A stretch of 64,000 nt of DNA, taken from Oceanibaculum indicum P24. GTDB taxonomy: Bacteria > Pseudomonadota > Alphaproteobacteria > Oceanibaculales > Oceanibaculaceae. Made by a program: the position numbers and the translations under genes. The stretch spans positions 1 through 64,000 of the forward strand of contig NZ_AMRL01000009.1 of NCBI RefSeq assembly GCF_000299935.1. Direction: 5' to 3'. Shown here in pieces: positions 20,696 through 31,008 of the stretch. Positions within the stretch are counted from its first letter, which is position 1. The number at the start of each line of letters is the position of its first letter. The notes under the pieces were generated by a model. That model did not search any database, had not been told where the DNA came from, and was given only the letters and a program-made list of their open reading frames with translations.

Positions 20696-22530
20696 ACGGT
20701 CTTCGCCTGTTCGATGCCTTCGCGCAGGCTTTCCAGCTCCAGCCAGCGATCTTCCGATTTGGCGAGCGCGGCCTGGGCGCGTTCCAGCAGCGCGCTGGTC
20801 TTCTGGAAGCCGTCCGGGTCGCGCCGGAACAGGTCGGGGTCGGCCAGCTTCTCCTCCAGCTTGGCGATCTCCGTGCCCAGCTTGTCGATCATGCCGGGCA
20901 GCTGGTCCAGTTCGCGCTGGTCCTTGTAGCTCAGCTTCGCGGGCGCGGACTTCGGCTTCTCCGCCTTCGGCGCGGCGGCGGGCCGTGCGGCTTTCGGACC
21001 GTCCTCAACGGGTGCCGGGCGCTGGGCCAGATAATCGCGGTAGCCGCCGGCATATTCGGTGACCTTACCCTCACCCTCGACGGCCAGCATGGCGGTGACG
21101 GTACGGTCCAGGAAGTCACGGTCATGGCTGACCAGCAGCACCGTGCCCTCATAGTCGGCGATGACTTCCTGCAGCAGGTCCAGCGTCTCCATGTCGAGAT
21201 CGTTGGTCGGCTCGTCCATCACCAGGAAATTGTGGGGCTGGCTGAACAGCTTGGCCAGCAGCAGGCGGTTGCGCTCGCCGCCCGACAGGCTGCCGACCGG
21301 GCTGCGGAACTGGCGGTCCTGGAACAGGAATTCCTTCAGGTAGGTCGCCACATGCTTCGGCTTGCCGTTGATGAACACAGTGTCGCCGCCGGGCGCCAGC
21401 GTTTCCCACAGGCTGGTGGTGGGGTTCAGCTGCTCGCGCTTCTGGTCGAAATAGGCAATCTCCACACCGAAGCCGATCTTCACGCGCCCCTTGTCCGGCT
21501 TCAGCTCGCCGATCAGCATTTTCAGCAGCGTGGTCTTGCCGGCGCCATTCGGGCCGATCAGGCCGATGCGGTCGCGGCGGATGATGCGGGTGGAGAAATC
21601 CTTCACCAGCAGCTTCTCCGTGCCGTCCGGCTGCGGGAAGGATTTGGCGATGTGGTTGGCCTCGATGATCGCCGTGCCGGCGCCCTCGGCGGTCTCCACC
21701 GAGACGATCATGCGGCCGGACGGGCGGATGCGCTCGGCACGCTCCCGCCGGTTCAGCATCAGCGCCTTCACCCGGCCCATATTGCGCTTGCGCCGGGCGG
21801 TCAGCCCCTCGCGCAGCCAGCGCATCTCCTCGGCGATCCGGCGGTTCAGCTTCTGCGCCTGCATCTCCTCATCGGCCAGCAGCTTGTCGGCCCAGTCCTC
21901 GAAATGCGCGAAGCTCTGGTTGGTGCGGCGCAGCTCGCCGCGCTCCAGCCAGTAGGTCTTCTGCCCCAGCCGGGTCAGGAAGGCGCGGTCATGGCTGACC
22001 AGCAGGATGCCGCCGCGGAACCCCAGCAGCTCCTGCTCCAGCCATTCGATGGTCGGCAGGTCCAGATGGTTGGTCGGCTCGTCCAGCAGCAGCACGTCGG
22101 GGTCGGAGACCAGCGTGCGGGCCAGTGCCGCGCGCCGGCTCTCGCCACCCGACAGGCGCGCGGTCGGCGTCTCGGGCGCTAACCCCAGCCGGCGCACCAC
22201 CGATTCCACCAGATGGTCGCGCGGCGCATTGTCCTGCACCGGCGGCAGCCCCTCGGCGACATACTGGCCGACGGTGCTGTCCTTGGCGAAGACCGGCTCC
22301 TGCTGCAGATAGGCGATCCGGGCGCCCGGCTGCTGGAAGCGCTCGCCGGAATCGATATCGGCGAGGCCCGCCAGCGCCTTCATCAGGGTCGATTTGCCGC
22401 TGCCATTGCGGCCGACCAGGCACAGCCGGTCGCCGATGCCGACCGGCAGGTCGGCCTTCTCGAACACCGGATTGCCGCCGAAGCTGAGGGAGGCGCCACG
22501 CAGCGCCACGATGGGGGGATTGGTCGCCAT
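20692..22530 (-). CDS. ABC-F family ATPase (Uup-like)
   Basis: Soluble duplicated ATPase without membrane domain; ABC-F proteins act on the ribosome or in DNA-related processes. The 612 residues contain two ABC cassettes: Walker A GRNGSGKST with signature LSGGESRRAAL, then GPNGAGKTT with LSGGERNRLLL. The inter-domain linker (about 240-270) is basic (LTARRKRNMGRVKAL). The C-terminus (about 535-605) is a charged coiled coil as in Uup. It is four-base coupled to the EamA gene downstream. Confidence 0.92.
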   Translation of the reverse strand: MATNPPIVALRGASLSFGGNPVFEKADLPVGIGDRLCLVGRNGSGKSTLMKALAGLADIDSGERFQQPGARIAYLQQEPVFAKDSTVGQYVAEGLPPVQDNAPRDHLVESVVRRLGLAPETPTARLSGGESRRAALARTLVSDPDVLLLDEPTNHLDLPTIEWLEQELLGFRGGILLVSHDRAFLTRLGQKTYWLERGELRRTNQSFAHFEDWADKLLADEEMQAQKLNRRIAEEMRWLREGLTARRKRNMGRVKALMLNRRERAERIRPSGRMIVSVETAEGAGTAIIEANHIAKSFPQPDGTEKLLVKDFSTRIIRRDRIGLIGPNGAGKTTLLKMLIGELKPDKGRVKIGFGVEIAYFDQKREQLNPTTSLWETLAPGGDTVFINGKPKHVATYLKEFLFQDRQFRSPVGSLSGGERNRLLLAKLFSQPHNFLVMDEPTNDLDMETLDLLQEVIADYEGTVLLVSHDRDFLDRTVTAMLAVEGEGKVTEYAGGYRDYLAQRPAPVEDGPKAARPAAAPKAEKPKSAPAKLSYKDQRELDQLPGMIDKLGTEIAKLEEKLADPDLFRRDPDGFQKTSALLERAQAALAKSEDRWLELESLREGIEQAKTV

Positions 22531-22561
22531 GGTCAGAGAAATCTGTCCGGAAATAGAGGAT

Positions 22562-22672
22562 TGTCATTGCCGGGCTTGACCCAATGGGGCTTGGGGCAAT
22601 CCAGGGCGGCGGCCTGAAGTGTCACAGGCAAAGCACCGCCCCTGGATGCCCGGATCAAGTCCGGGCATGACA
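22562..22672. repeat. Long imperfect inverted repeat (REP-like element)
   Basis: The left end TGTCATTGCCGGG...AATCCAGGG mirrors the right end CCCTGGATGCCCGG...GGGCATGACA. The right arm also folds on itself (ATGCCCGGAT / GTCCGGGCAT, 22646-22668). Elements of this TGTCATncCCGG type are common between genes of Rhodospirillales-like genomes. It fills the gap between the djlA-like gene and the ABC-F start. Confidence 0.75.
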
Positions 22673-22702
22673 GAAGATAATAATGCCGGTATGAGCCAGC
22701 GC

Positions 22703-23449
22703 TCATTTCATCCCGCGATGCTTGCGGATGCGGTCGTAGGCGGCGTTGATCGCCGCCACCTTCTCGTTGGCGATCTCGATGAATTCCTGCGGCAGGCCCT
22801 GCGCCATCAGCCGGTCTGGATGGTTCTCGCGCATCAGGTCGCGATAGGCCTTCTTCACCGTGTCGTCATCAGCGTCCGGGGATATCCCCAGCACCGTGTA
22901 GGGATCACCAGAGGATTCGCCGGTATGCTGGGCGCGGATACGCTCGAAGGCAAATTCGTCGAAGCCGAAGATACGCGCCACCTCCTTCAGATAGGCGATT
23001 TCGGCATCGTGCAGCCGGCCATCCGACATGGCGATATGGAACAGGCTGGCCAGCAATTCCTCCAGCACCGGCGAGCCGGGCTCGAACAAGCCGGCGATCT
23101 GCCGCGCATAGGGCTCGAACCCGCGCGCGTCGCGCTTGGCGAGGTTGAACACCCGGGCGACATTCTTGATCTCGTCAGGCGGGACGCGGAACACCTCCTT
23201 GAAGGCGCGGATCTCGCGCTCGCTGACCACGCCATCCACCTTCGCCATCTTGGCGCCCAGCACGATGACGCCGATGGTGAAGGCGATCTTGCGCGTGCCG
23301 TCCTCGTCGCGCTGCGGCTGCGGCTCGACGGTGTCGATGGCGCGGATCTTGTCCACGGCATGGCCGGCCAGCGCGCCCAGAAGCGCGCCCAGCGGTCCGC
23401 CCAGCGCGAAACCTGCCGCGCCGCCTATGATCTTGCCCCAGATACTCAT
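22703..23449 (-). CDS. DjlA-like TerB/J-domain co-chaperone
   Basis: Membrane-associated co-chaperone expected to stimulate DnaK. The 248 residues begin with a glycine/alanine-rich hydrophobic segment (about 5-30), then a TerB-like helical domain (about 55-170), and a C-terminal J domain with the diagnostic HPD at 210-212 (MRENHPDRLMAQG). This is the DjlA order, membrane segment then TerB then J domain. It is a single gene facing away from the GNAT gene. Confidence 0.9.
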   Translation of the reverse strand: MSIWGKIIGGAAGFALGGPLGALLGALAGHAVDKIRAIDTVEPQPQRDEDGTRKIAFTIGVIVLGAKMAKVDGVVSEREIRAFKEVFRVPPDEIKNVARVFNLAKRDARGFEPYARQIAGLFEPGSPVLEELLASLFHIAMSDGRLHDAEIAYLKEVARIFGFDEFAFERIRAQHTGESSGDPYTVLGISPDADDDTVKKAYRDLMRENHPDRLMAQGLPQEFIEIANEKVAAINAAYDRIRKHRGMK

Positions 23450-23601
23450 GTGTCGCTCAGTTTCCTGCCTTGCCCGACCCTACCGAGAAATACCGCAGGG
23501 CACCAGTGCCCCTTGCCACGAGATAACCGTTGACAAGGGCACACGGCCACAACATTTATGTTTCAAATTATTGTGCAATGCAGCATAGTGTTGCGCAGCA
23601 A

Positions 23602-23624
23602 CGTATCGCAGAAGTGACGATACG
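23602..23624. promoter_or_regulatory. Inverted repeat in the gap before the GNAT gene
   Basis: CGTATCG and CGATACG form a perfect 7-base inverted repeat with a 9-base centre, directly preceded by a small hairpin GTTGC-GCA-GCAAC (23589-23601). A TTGACA at 23530-23535 lies upstream but has no convincing -10. Operator function is a guess. Confidence 0.3.
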
Positions 23625-23711
23625 AAACAAGCCGTCCGGGCGGGCCTCGGTCCCTCGGATGGCGCGGCCGCAAGGCCCAGGGAGGGTACCCGCAGCAGGT
23701 TAGGTGCCCCA

Positions 23712-24260
23712 ATGCTTGTTTACAGACGTCTCTGGCCGACCGACTCCACCGACTATGCCGATCATCTGGCCCGGCTGACGCCGGAGCAGCGCCATTACCG
23801 GTTCGGCGGCTTTGTCGATGACGGATACCTCACCACCAAGACCAAGGGAATCGACTGGTTCCGCTGTATCGCCATCGGCTGTTTCGTCGATGGTGTGCTG
23901 CGCGGCGCCGTCTTCGTCATCCGCGCCCATAATGGCTGGATCGACGAGGCGGAGCTGGCGATCACCGTCGAGGCCGATTTCGAGGGACGCGGCATCGGCA
24001 CCCAGCTGATGCGCCGTGTCGTCACGCTGGCGCGCAATCGCGGCGTCCACCGGGTGACCCTGTTCTGCCTGTCCGACAACCGCCGGCTGCTGGCGCTGGC
24101 GCGCAAGTTCGACCCCCGCATGCAGCATGACCATGGCGAGGCGGAACTGACCGTCGATCTGGGGATACCGGATCAGATGAGCTATGCGGAGGAGGCGCTC
24201 GGCCTGATGGAAACCACGGTCGGCAGCTTCTTCGAGCAACTCGGCGCGAAGGCAGCCTAG
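23712..24260 (+). CDS. GNAT-family N-acetyltransferase
   Basis: Predicted acetyl-CoA-dependent acetyltransferase of unknown substrate. The 182 residues fit a single GNAT domain: AELAITVEADFEGRGIGTQL (about 77-96) is motif A with the pyrophosphate-binding RGIGT. LARLTPEQRHYRF near the N-terminus recurs in acetyltransferases linked to the bacterial Pat family. The start ATG follows a weak AGGT. Confidence 0.85.
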   Translation: MLVYRRLWPTDSTDYADHLARLTPEQRHYRFGGFVDDGYLTTKTKGIDWFRCIAIGCFVDGVLRGAVFVIRAHNGWIDEAELAITVEADFEGRGIGTQLMRRVVTLARNRGVHRVTLFCLSDNRRLLALARKFDPRMQHDHGEAELTVDLGIPDQMSYAEEALGLMETTVGSFFEQLGAKAA

Positions 24261-24314
24261 TTTCCCCAAAAAGGCCGGCGGGATAGGATGCCCGCCTTGT
24301 CCGAAGGGGGATGC

Positions 24315-24827
24315 ATGCTGATCGTGTTCGGCGGACTGCCGGGAACCGGAAAAACCACGATATCTCGCGCCCTGGCCGCGCGGTTGCGGGCGGTCTATCT
24401 GCGAATCGACGCGGTGGAGCAGGCGCTGCGCGATTCCGGCGAATTGTCGGGTGAGGTTGACGCTGCCGGCTATCTGGCGGCGATGGCGCTGGCGCGCAGC
24501 AATCTGGAGATCGGCCATACCGTCATCGCGGACTGTGTGAACCCGGTTCCCGAAAGCCGGGAAGGCTGGGTCACTGTTGCGCGCACCGCTGGCGCCCGTC
24601 TGTTGCAGGTGGAAGTGATCTGTTCCGATGTGGCGGAACATCGCCGGCGTGTGGAGGAACGCGAAGCCGATATCGCGGGTCACCTTCAGCCGAATTGGGA
24701 AGCCGTGCAGGCCCGAGACTACCGCCCCTGGTCGGAGGCCGATGTGGTGATCGACACTGCCCGGCTGACCCCCGAGGCGGCAGTCGCCGGGTTGGAGCGG
24801 CTGGCCCTACAGGACGGGCCGCTATAG
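24315..24827 (+). CDS. P-loop kinase of the AAA_33/zeta-toxin-like fold
   Basis: Predicted small-molecule kinase. ATG 24315 gives 170 residues opening MLIVFGGLPGTGKTTISRAL, a Walker A at residues 6-14; it follows GGGGG by 4 bases and is preferred over 24288. A DxxxxA-type region (RIDAVEQALRDSG) and VIADCVNP (Walker B-like) follow. C-terminal VEEREADI and DVVIDT resemble shikimate/gluconate-kinase-like proteins. Substrate unknown. No antitoxin partner is adjacent, so a zeta toxin role is unlikely. Confidence 0.82.
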   Translation: MLIVFGGLPGTGKTTISRALAARLRAVYLRIDAVEQALRDSGELSGEVDAAGYLAAMALARSNLEIGHTVIADCVNPVPESREGWVTVARTAGARLLQVEVICSDVAEHRRRVEEREADIAGHLQPNWEAVQARDYRPWSEADVVIDTARLTPEAAVAGLERLALQDGPL

Positions 24828-24888
24828 GGAGATTCGCCGCGAGGAATGTCCTCATCCAGCTTTCCCTGACCGTCTCGCTTTCCTTGTC

Positions 24889-24989
24889 CGTCATTCCCGG
24901 CCTTGTGCCGGGAATCTAGGGTTCAGCCTGCTCGACAAGCGATCCAGCTAGCGGAGGCCTGGACCCCCGCAATAAATGCGGGGGTGACG
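24889..24989. repeat. REP-like palindromic element
   Basis: Begins CGTCATTCCCGGCC...GGGAATCTAGGG and ends GCCTGGACCCCCGC...GCGGGGGTGACG, so the ends mirror each other. The right arm is a strong hairpin (CCCCCGCA / TGCGGGGG, 24964-24984). It is the same class as 22562-22672. Confidence 0.7.
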
Positions 24990-25051
24990 GGTAGTGGTGA
25001 TGGCGGGTGTCAGTGCGATAGGCGGCAGGGCGTTTCATATCGCCGCCATAT

Positions 25052-25100
25052 GCTTCGAGACGGGCCTCCAAGTGCCTTGGCGGCCCTCCTCTGCATGAGG
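25052..25100 (+). repeat. CTTCGAGACG-type intergenic palindrome, copy 1
   Basis: Carries CTTCGAGACGGGCC and GGCCCTCCTC...ATGAGG. The CTTCGAGACG end is the exact inverse complement of the end of copy 2 at 25189-25198. Confidence 0.6.
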
Positions 25101-25162
25101 TCACCAAGGGGTACCGCCGGTGTCCCGATAGATTTAGGCACTGTCGGAATGCCAACCATCAC

Positions 25163-25201
25163 CTCGCCCTGAGGGCCGGCGAAGCCGGCGTCTCGAAGGG
25201 C
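25163..25201 (-). repeat. CTTCGAGACG-type intergenic palindrome, copy 2 (inverted)
   Basis: Reads CTCGCCCTGAGGGCC-GGCGAAGCC-GGCGTCTCGAAGGGC, with a GCCGGC / GCCGGC hairpin in the middle. It has opposite orientation to copy 1, leaving 62 bases between them. Confidence 0.65.
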
Positions 25202-25327
25202 ATCGGGGGAAGGTCGGTGTTTCTTCCCTCCGTCCTGCATGACTGCCCCGTGACAGGAACCGGGGAAGTTGCTAGGTACGTTACCGCAGTGCGACAGGAT
25301 CGCAGGATTGTAGCAGGGTGACGGAAC

Positions 25328-28300
25328 ATGGGGGTTGAGACGGTGGGCGCAGGCGAGTGGCAGTTCTGGATCGACCGGGGCGGCACCTTTACCGACATCG
25401 TGGCGAAGAAGCCGGACGGTTCGCTGGTCACCCACAAGCTGCTGTCTGAAAACCCGGAATCCTATGCCGATGCCGCGCTGCAGGGCATCCGCGAGCTGCT
25501 GGGCCGGACAGCCGAGGACGCCATCCCGGCGGAGCAGGTGGAGGCCGTGAAGATGGGCACCACCGTCGCCACCAACGCGCTGCTGGAACGCAAGGGCGAG
25601 CGCACGGCGCTGGCCATCACGCGCGGCTTCCGTGACGCGCTGCGCATCGCCTACCAGAACCGCCCGCACCTGTTCACCCGCAAGATCACCCTGCCGGAAC
25701 TGCTCTATGAGCGTGTCGTCGAGATCGAGGAGCGCATGAGCGCCCAGGGCGAGGTGCTGACGAAGCTCGACCTCGACGCGGCGCGCCGTGACCTTAAGGC
25801 GGTGTTCGACAGCGGCATCCGCTCGCTCGCCATCGTGCTGCTGCATGGCTATCGCTACACCGACCATGAGGCGGCGCTGGAGAAGGTCGCGAAGGAGATC
25901 GGCTTCACGCAGATTTCCGTCAGCCACCAGGTCAGCCCGCTGATGAAGCTGGTCGGGCGCGGAGACACCACGGTGGTGGACGCCTATCTGTCGCCGATTC
26001 TGCGCCGTTATGTGGACCGGGTGGCGGGAGAACTCGGCGATACCCGCCTGATGTTCATGCAGTCGAATGGCGGCCTGACCGACGCCTTCCTGTTCCAGGG
26101 CAAGGACGCCATCCTGTCCGGCCCGGCCGGTGGCGTCGTCGGCTGCGTGAAGACCGCGCAGATGGCCGGTTTCGACAAGGTGATCGGTTTCGATATGGGC
26201 GGCACCTCGACCGACGTGTCGCATTTCGACGGCGAGTATGAGCGTGCCTTCGAGACCATCGTCGCCGGTGTGCGGATGCGCGCGCCGATGATGCGCATCC
26301 ACACCGTGGCGGCGGGCGGCGGTTCCATCCTGTTCTTCGATGGATCGCGCTTCCGCGTCGGGCCGGAATCAGCGGGCGCCAATCCGGGGCCGGCCTGCTA
26401 CCGCCGCGGCGGGCCGCTGACCGTGACCGACGCCAATGTGATGGTCGGCAAGCTGCATCCCGATTTCTTCCCGCCGGTGTTCGGGCCGAAGCGCGACGAG
26501 AAGCTGGACGCCGATGTGGTGCGCCGGAAATTCACCGAGATGGCCGCCGAGATCGAGAAATCCATGGGCGTGAAGCGCACGCCGGAGGAGGTCGCCGAGG
26601 GCTTCCTGAAGATCGCGGTCGAGAACATGGCCAACGCGATCAAGCAGATTTCCGTGCAGCGCGGCTATGATGTCACGCGCTATGCGCTGAACTGCTTCGG
26701 CGGGGCCGGCGGGCAGCATGCCTGTTCTGTTGCCGATGCGCTGGGCATGAAGACCATCCTGATCCACCCCTTCGCCGGCGTGCTGTCGGCCTATGGCATG
26801 GGGCTGGCCGATCTGCGCGTGCTGAAGGAGAAGGCGGTCGAGGCGAAGCTGGCCGACGATCTGATCCCCACGCTGTCGGGGGAGCTGGATACGCTCGCCG
26901 AAGAAGGGTTGTCGGAGATGCGCCGCCAGGGCGTGGCCGAGGATCACATCAAGGTGCTGCGCAAGGTGCATGTGCGCTATGACGGCTCCGACACCGCACA
27001 GGTGGTGGAGTTCGGCAGCCGGCAGGAGATCGCCGCGCGCTTCGTCGAGGCGCACAAGCAGCTCTACGGCTTCCACATGGAAAACAAGGGCATGGTGGTG
27101 GAGGCCGTGTCGGTCGAGGTGATCGGCGTCACCGATTCCGCCGAGGACCCGGTGCTGGAGGCAGGCTCAGGCGCGCTGCCGGCCGCCAAGGGCACGCTGC
27201 CGATGTATTGCGGCGCGGAACGCCACGAAACCCCGGTCTATGACCGGCTGGACCTCAGCCCCGGCTGCAAGGTGGATGGCCCGGCCATCATCACCGATGC
27301 CAACGCCACCACGGTGGTGGAGCCGGGCTGGCAGGCGGAGGTCACCACCCGCGACCATATGGTGCTGAAGCGCGTGAAGGCCTTGCCGGCGCGCGTCGCC
27401 ATCGGCACCCAGGTCGATCCGGTGATGCTGGAGGTGTTCAACAACCTGTTCATGTCGATCGCAGAGCAGATGGGCGTGACCCTGCAGAACACCGCCTATT
27501 CGGTGAACATCAAGGAGCGTCTGGATTTCTCCTGCGCCATCTTCGACAAGGACGGCAACCTGATCGCCAACGCGCCGCACATGCCGGTGCATCTGGGTTC
27601 GATGGGCGAGAGCGTGCGCACGGTGGTGCGCGAGAACCCGGATATCCGGCCTGGCGATGTCTATGCGCTGAACGCGCCCTATAATGGCGGCACGCACCTG
27701 CCGGACGTCACCGTCATCACCCCGGTGTTCGACGAGGCGGGCAAGAAAATCCTGTTCTATGTCGCGTCGCGCGGTCATCACGCCGATATCGGCGGCACCA
27801 CGCCCGGCTCGATGCCGCCGGATTCGGTGACCGTCGATCAGGAAGGCGTGATGATCGACAATTTCCAGCTGGTCGATAAGGGGGCGTTCCGGGAGCAGGA
27901 GCTGGTCGAACTGCTGACCGGCGGGACATACCCGGTGCGCAACGTGACGCAGAATGTCGCCGACCTGCAGGCGCAGATCGCCGCTAACGAGAAGGGCGTG
28001 GCGGAGCTGCGCAAGATGGTCGGGCATTTCGGCCTCGACGTGGTCATGGCCTATATGCAGCACGTCCAGGACAATGCGGAGGAGCAGGTGCGCCGCGTCA
28101 TCGGCGTGCTGAAGGATGGCAGCTTCGCCTACGAGATGGACGATGGCAGCGTCATCAAGGTGACTGTCTCCATCGACCGCGAGAAACGGTCGGCGAAGAT
28201 CGATTTCACCGGCACCAGCGCACAGCAGAAGACCAACTTCAACGCGCCCTCAGCCGTGTGCAAGGCCGCCGTGCTGTACGTGTTCCGCACGCTGGTCGAT

Positions 28301-28948
28301 GACGACATCCCGATGAACGAAGGCTGCCTGAAGCCGCTGGAAGTCATCATCCCCAAGGGCTCGATGCTGAACCCGAACTACCCGGCCGCCGTGGTCGCCG
28401 GCAATGTCGAGACCTCGCAATGCATCACCGACGCGCTCTATGGCGCGCTCGGCGTGATGGGCGCGGCGCAGGGCACGATGAACAATTTCACCTTCGGCAA
28501 CGAGACCTACCAGTATTACGAGACGATCTGCGGCGGCTCCGGCGCCGGGCCGGATTTCGACGGCTGCAGCGCCGTCCACACCCACATGACCAACAGCCGC
28601 CTGACCGACCCGGAGGTGCTGGAATGGCGCTTCCCGGTGCTGGTCGAGGATTTCCGCATCCGCGAGGGCTCCGGCGGTACAGGTCTGCACAAGGGCGGCG
28701 ACGGCGTGATCCGCCGAGTGCGATTCCGCGAGGCGATGACGGCGGCCATGCTGTCCGGCCACCGCGTCATCCCGCCCTATGGCATGGCCGGCGGCGGCGA
28801 AGCGAAGACCGGCCGCAACGCGGTGGAACGCACCGACGGCACGGTGATCGAGCTGGAGCACATCAACCAGATCGAGATGCAGCCGGGCGATGTCTATGTG
28901 ATCGAGACGCCGGGCGGCGGCGGCTACGGGAAGGTGGCAGCGGAGTAG
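25328..28948 (+). CDS. 5-oxoprolinase (fused HyuA-HyuB, ATP-hydrolysing)
   Basis: Single-chain hydantoinase/oxoprolinase-family enzyme. The best functional guess is ATP-dependent opening of 5-oxo-L-proline to L-glutamate. Residues about 10-190 are the Hydant_A N-terminal domain ([12 protein letters not shown]), and about 200-510 the ASKHA-fold domain ([23 protein letters not shown]). A linker follows, then the HyuB half from about 690 ([31 protein letters not shown]). At 1206 residues it matches fused oxoprolinases rather than split hyuA/hyuB. Other substrates of the family (hydantoins, ketones) cannot be excluded. Confidence 0.9.
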   Translation: MGVETVGAGEWQFWIDRGGTFTDIVAKKPDGSLVTHKLLSENPESYADAALQGIRELLGRTAEDAIPAEQVEAVKMGTTVATNALLERKGERTALAITRGFRDALRIAYQNRPHLFTRKITLPELLYERVVEIEERMSAQGEVLTKLDLDAARRDLKAVFDSGIRSLAIVLLHGYRYTDHEAALEKVAKEIGFTQISVSHQVSPLMKLVGRGDTTVVDAYLSPILRRYVDRVAGELGDTRLMFMQSNGGLTDAFLFQGKDAILSGPAGGVVGCVKTAQMAGFDKVIGFDMGGTSTDVSHFDGEYERAFETIVAGVRMRAPMMRIHTVAAGGGSILFFDGSRFRVGPESAGANPGPACYRRGGPLTVTDANVMVGKLHPDFFPPVFGPKRDEKLDADVVRRKFTEMAAEIEKSMGVKRTPEEVAEGFLKIAVENMANAIKQISVQRGYDVTRYALNCFGGAGGQHACSVADALGMKTILIHPFAGVLSAYGMGLADLRVLKEKAVEAKLADDLIPTLSGELDTLAEEGLSEMRRQGVAEDHIKVLRKVHVRYDGSDTAQVVEFGSRQEIAARFVEAHKQLYGFHMENKGMVVEAVSVEVIGVTDSAEDPVLEAGSGALPAAKGTLPMYCGAERHETPVYDRLDLSPGCKVDGPAIITDANATTVVEPGWQAEVTTRDHMVLKRVKALPARVAIGTQVDPVMLEVFNNLFMSIAEQMGVTLQNTAYSVNIKERLDFSCAIFDKDGNLIANAPHMPVHLGSMGESVRTVVRENPDIRPGDVYALNAPYNGGTHLPDVTVITPVFDEAGKKILFYVASRGHHADIGGTTPGSMPPDSVTVDQEGVMIDNFQLVDKGAFREQELVELLTGGTYPVRNVTQNVADLQAQIAANEKGVAELRKMVGHFGLDVVMAYMQHVQDNAEEQVRRVIGVLKDGSFAYEMDDGSVIKVTVSIDREKRSAKIDFTGTSAQQKTNFNAPSAVCKAAVLYVFRTLVDDDIPMNEGCLKPLEVIIPKGSMLNPNYPAAVVAGNVETSQCITDALYGALGVMGAAQGTMNNFTFGNETYQYYETICGGSGAGPDFDGCSAVHTHMTNSRLTDPEVLEWRFPVLVEDFRIREGSGGTGLHKGGDGVIRRVRFREAMTAAMLSGHRVIPPYGMAGGGEAKTGRNAVERTDGTVIELEHINQIEMQPGDVYVIETPGGGGYGKVAAE

Positions 28949-28960
28949 GGAGGCTGTATT

Positions 28961-28987
28961 TAGTGCTAAAATGACCTTAAGGCACTA
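28961..28987. promoter_or_regulatory. Inverted repeat between oxoprolinase and hicA-like gene
   Basis: TAGTGC and GCACTA flank a 15-base AT-rich centre in an otherwise plain gap. It could be an operator for the hicA-like gene or a weak terminator of the oxoprolinase gene. Confidence 0.3.
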
Positions 28988-29043
28988 GGTGTAACTAATT
29001 TGTTCCCGTTGCCGGAAGGGACTTGTGAGTTCACGATACTCGC

Positions 29044-29253
29044 ATGAACTTCCGTGATTTCCTCCGTATTCTCGAAACACACGGTTTCGAGCTGGCTCGC
29101 CAGCGCGGGAGTCACCGGACCTATCGCGGTGTGGTGAATGGGGAAACGAAAATCGTCGTGGTCGCCTGCACGCGCGAGGGCGACGAGATCAAGCCGGGTA
29201 CGCTGGGTTCGATGATCCGCCAGAGCGGATTGCCGAAATCGCTGTTCCGCTGA
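29044..29253 (+). CDS. HicA-family mRNA interferase-like protein
   Basis: Small dsRNA-binding-fold protein of the HicA (YcfA) toxin family, which cleaves mRNA when free. The 69 residues keep the core GFELARQRGSHRTYRG with the catalytic histidine H24, followed by two strands and a basic helix (PGTLGSMIRQSGLP). Its stop codon directly abuts the stop of the HicB-like gene on the other strand (TGATCA at 29251-29256). Whether it is toxic cannot be told from sequence. Confidence 0.85.
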   Translation: MNFRDFLRILETHGFELARQRGSHRTYRGVVNGETKIVVVACTREGDEIKPGTLGSMIRQSGLPKSLFR

Positions 29254-29565
29254 TCAGGCGGCCATCGGCAGGGTGAAATCCGCCGATGCCGTCCGGCCTG
29301 TCAGGCTGTCAGACAGGACATTGCGGATCGCATAGCCGAGAAAGCGCAGGCGCGACGGCAGCGGGGCTGGCCTGTTCAGGAGGCGCCGCCGATCCTCTTG
29401 CGGAAGATCGGCGACGGTTTCCAGATACAGCGCGATGGCTTCCTGCAGCGCGGAATAGACTTCCTCGAAGCTGTCGCCCTGCACGGCAATGTCGAGGTCG
29501 AGGCAGGTTGCCTCCCACCCATCGCTGCTTTGTTCCGCATGGCACCTGAGAAGCCGCATCGTCAT
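29254..29565 (-). CDS. HicB-like (DUF1902-type) protein
   Basis: The 103 residues open with the HicB/DUF1902 fold: DGWEATCLDLDIAVQGDSFEEVYSALQEAIALYLE. No helix-turn-helix or ribbon-helix-helix segment is seen in the C-terminal half, which is basic (RRRLLNRPAPLPSRLRFLG). It probably binds and neutralises the adjacent HicA-like protein, but unlike standard hicAB operons the two genes are convergent, so they cannot share a transcript in the usual way. Confidence 0.75.
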   Translation of the reverse strand: MTMRLLRCHAEQSSDGWEATCLDLDIAVQGDSFEEVYSALQEAIALYLETVADLPQEDRRRLLNRPAPLPSRLRFLGYAIRNVLSDSLTGRTASADFTLPMAA

Positions 29566-29652
29566 TTCACACCGGACTTTACCAAACCTTTACCTACCAT
29601 ATTCGGGATCGTGACCGGCTTTAGCAAGCCCCTGCGGGTTTTCACCACGCCC

Positions 29653-31008
29653 CTACGCCGCCTTCACCTTGTCGAGGAAGGCCGCGACCTGACGGTCGAG
29701 CGTGCTGGTCTGCTGGGTGATCTCCCTGGTAGCCGCCAGCAGGTTGCCGGCCATGCTGGAGGTTTCGTCCGAGACCCGGCTGACATCCTCGATGGCAGCG
29801 CTGACGCGCTGTGTGCTCTGCGAGGATTCCTGGATGTTGCGGGAGATTTCCGTGGTAGCCGCCTGCTGCTGCTCGGCGGCGGCGGCGATCACCGCGATCA
29901 CCTCGTCGATCTTGTCGATGCGGGTCGCGATCTCGGCGATGGCGTTCACCGTCTCGCGGGTGACGGACTGGATCTGGTCGATCTGGCTGCCGATTTCCTC
30001 CGTCGCCCGGCCGGTCTGGGTCGCCAGCGCCTTCACCTCCGACGCCACGACCGCGAAGCCCTTGCCAGCCTCGCCGGCACGCGCCGCCTCGATGGTGGCG
30101 TTCAGCGCCAGCAAATTGGTCTGCGAGGCGATTTCCTGGATCATCGAGACGATCTCGCCGATCTTCTCCGATGCCTTAGTCAGGGTGCCGACCGTTTCCT
30201 GGGTGGTGCGCACCGTGGCCACAGCCTCCTTCGAGGCCTGGGTGGAGTTTTCCAGCTGGCCGGCGATCTCGCCGATGGAGGCGGACAGCTCCTCGGCGGC
30301 GGAGGCAACGGAATCGACTGCGTTCGCGGTCGTTGTCGCGGCGTCCTTCACGACCGCCACCTGGCGGGTTGCGTCATCGGCGAAACCGGAGAGCGACTGC
30401 GCGCCGGAATTCAGCTGGGTCACGGCGGCACCGATATTCTGGCCCAGCGAGCCGACGCCCGATTCGAACTCGCTGGCGAGCCGGGCCAGCAGCTCTTCCT
30501 TCTCGCGCGCACCCTCCTCCAGATAGATCGAGATGGCATAGTCCATGTCCAGCAGCGCGGCCTTGTTCAGCGCGTCCAGCATGGCGGCGCGCTTGGCGCT
30601 GTTGTTGCGCATCATGCCGTCGGCATAGGTGTCGCTGACCGCCTTCTGCATGGCGGAGGTCAGATAGCCATAGCCGCCGATATACCAGCGCGGCTCCAGC
30701 CCCAGCCGGTTGTGGGCGCGGCCGATCCTGCGCACCGAATCGACATAGGCCTGATCATACTTGCCCGACAGGATGATCTGCCAGTGCTTCATCTGCGCCG
30801 ATTGCGCATGGGCGCGGATCGCCGGGTCGGTGAAGTGGCGCTGCACCGAGGGGAAGCGGGCGATCTGGGCATAGAACTGGTCGAGAATGCCGGGCAGATG
30901 CTTTTCGATCAGCGGCCGGGATTCGCGCAGCATGGCCTTCACGCTGTCATCAATGTTCAGGAAACGGAGCCTTTCGGCGAGGTCGTCGGTATGGGCGGCA
31001 GCGCTCAT
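29653..31008 (-). CDS. Globin-coupled sensor methyl-accepting chemotaxis protein (HemAT-like)
   Basis: Soluble heme-based oxygen sensor for aerotaxis. ATG 31008 (451 residues) is used; a frame 20 codons longer lacks a ribosome site. Residues about 10-160 form a sensor globin with the family motif [21 protein letters not shown]99 being the proximal heme ligand. The C-terminal half is an MCP signalling coiled coil with the hairpin tip [20 protein letters not shown]. No membrane segment is present. Confidence 0.93.
   Translation of the reverse strand: MSAAAHTDDLAERLRFLNIDDSVKAMLRESRPLIEKHLPGILDQFYAQIARFPSVQRHFTDPAIRAHAQSAQMKHWQIILSGKYDQAYVDSVRRIGRAHNRLGLEPRWYIGGYGYLTSAMQKAVSDTYADGMMRNNSAKRAAMLDALNKAALLDMDYAISIYLEEGAREKEELLARLASEFESGVGSLGQNIGAAVTQLNSGAQSLSGFADDATRQVAVVKDAATTTANAVDSVASAAEELSASIGEIAGQLENSTQASKEAVATVRTTQETVGTLTKASEKIGEIVSMIQEIASQTNLLALNATIEAARAGEAGKGFAVVASEVKALATQTGRATEEIGSQIDQIQSVTRETVNAIAEIATRIDKIDEVIAVIAAAAEQQQAATTEISRNIQESSQSTQRVSAAIEDVSRVSDETSSMAGNLLAATREITQQTSTLDRQVAAFLDKVKAA

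Larger units (their letters stand above)
24828..25327. other. 500-base gene-free, repeat-rich gap
   Basis: Short open frames here have no family features and run through palindromic repeats. Three repeat units occupy about 24889-25201 and are listed separately. The last 120 bases lead into the oxoprolinase gene; I see no strong promoter in them. Confidence 0.7.

Noticed and set aside
24903-25172. Short open frames in the gap before the oxoprolinase gene
   Set aside because: They run through palindromic repeats and have no ribosome site or homology.
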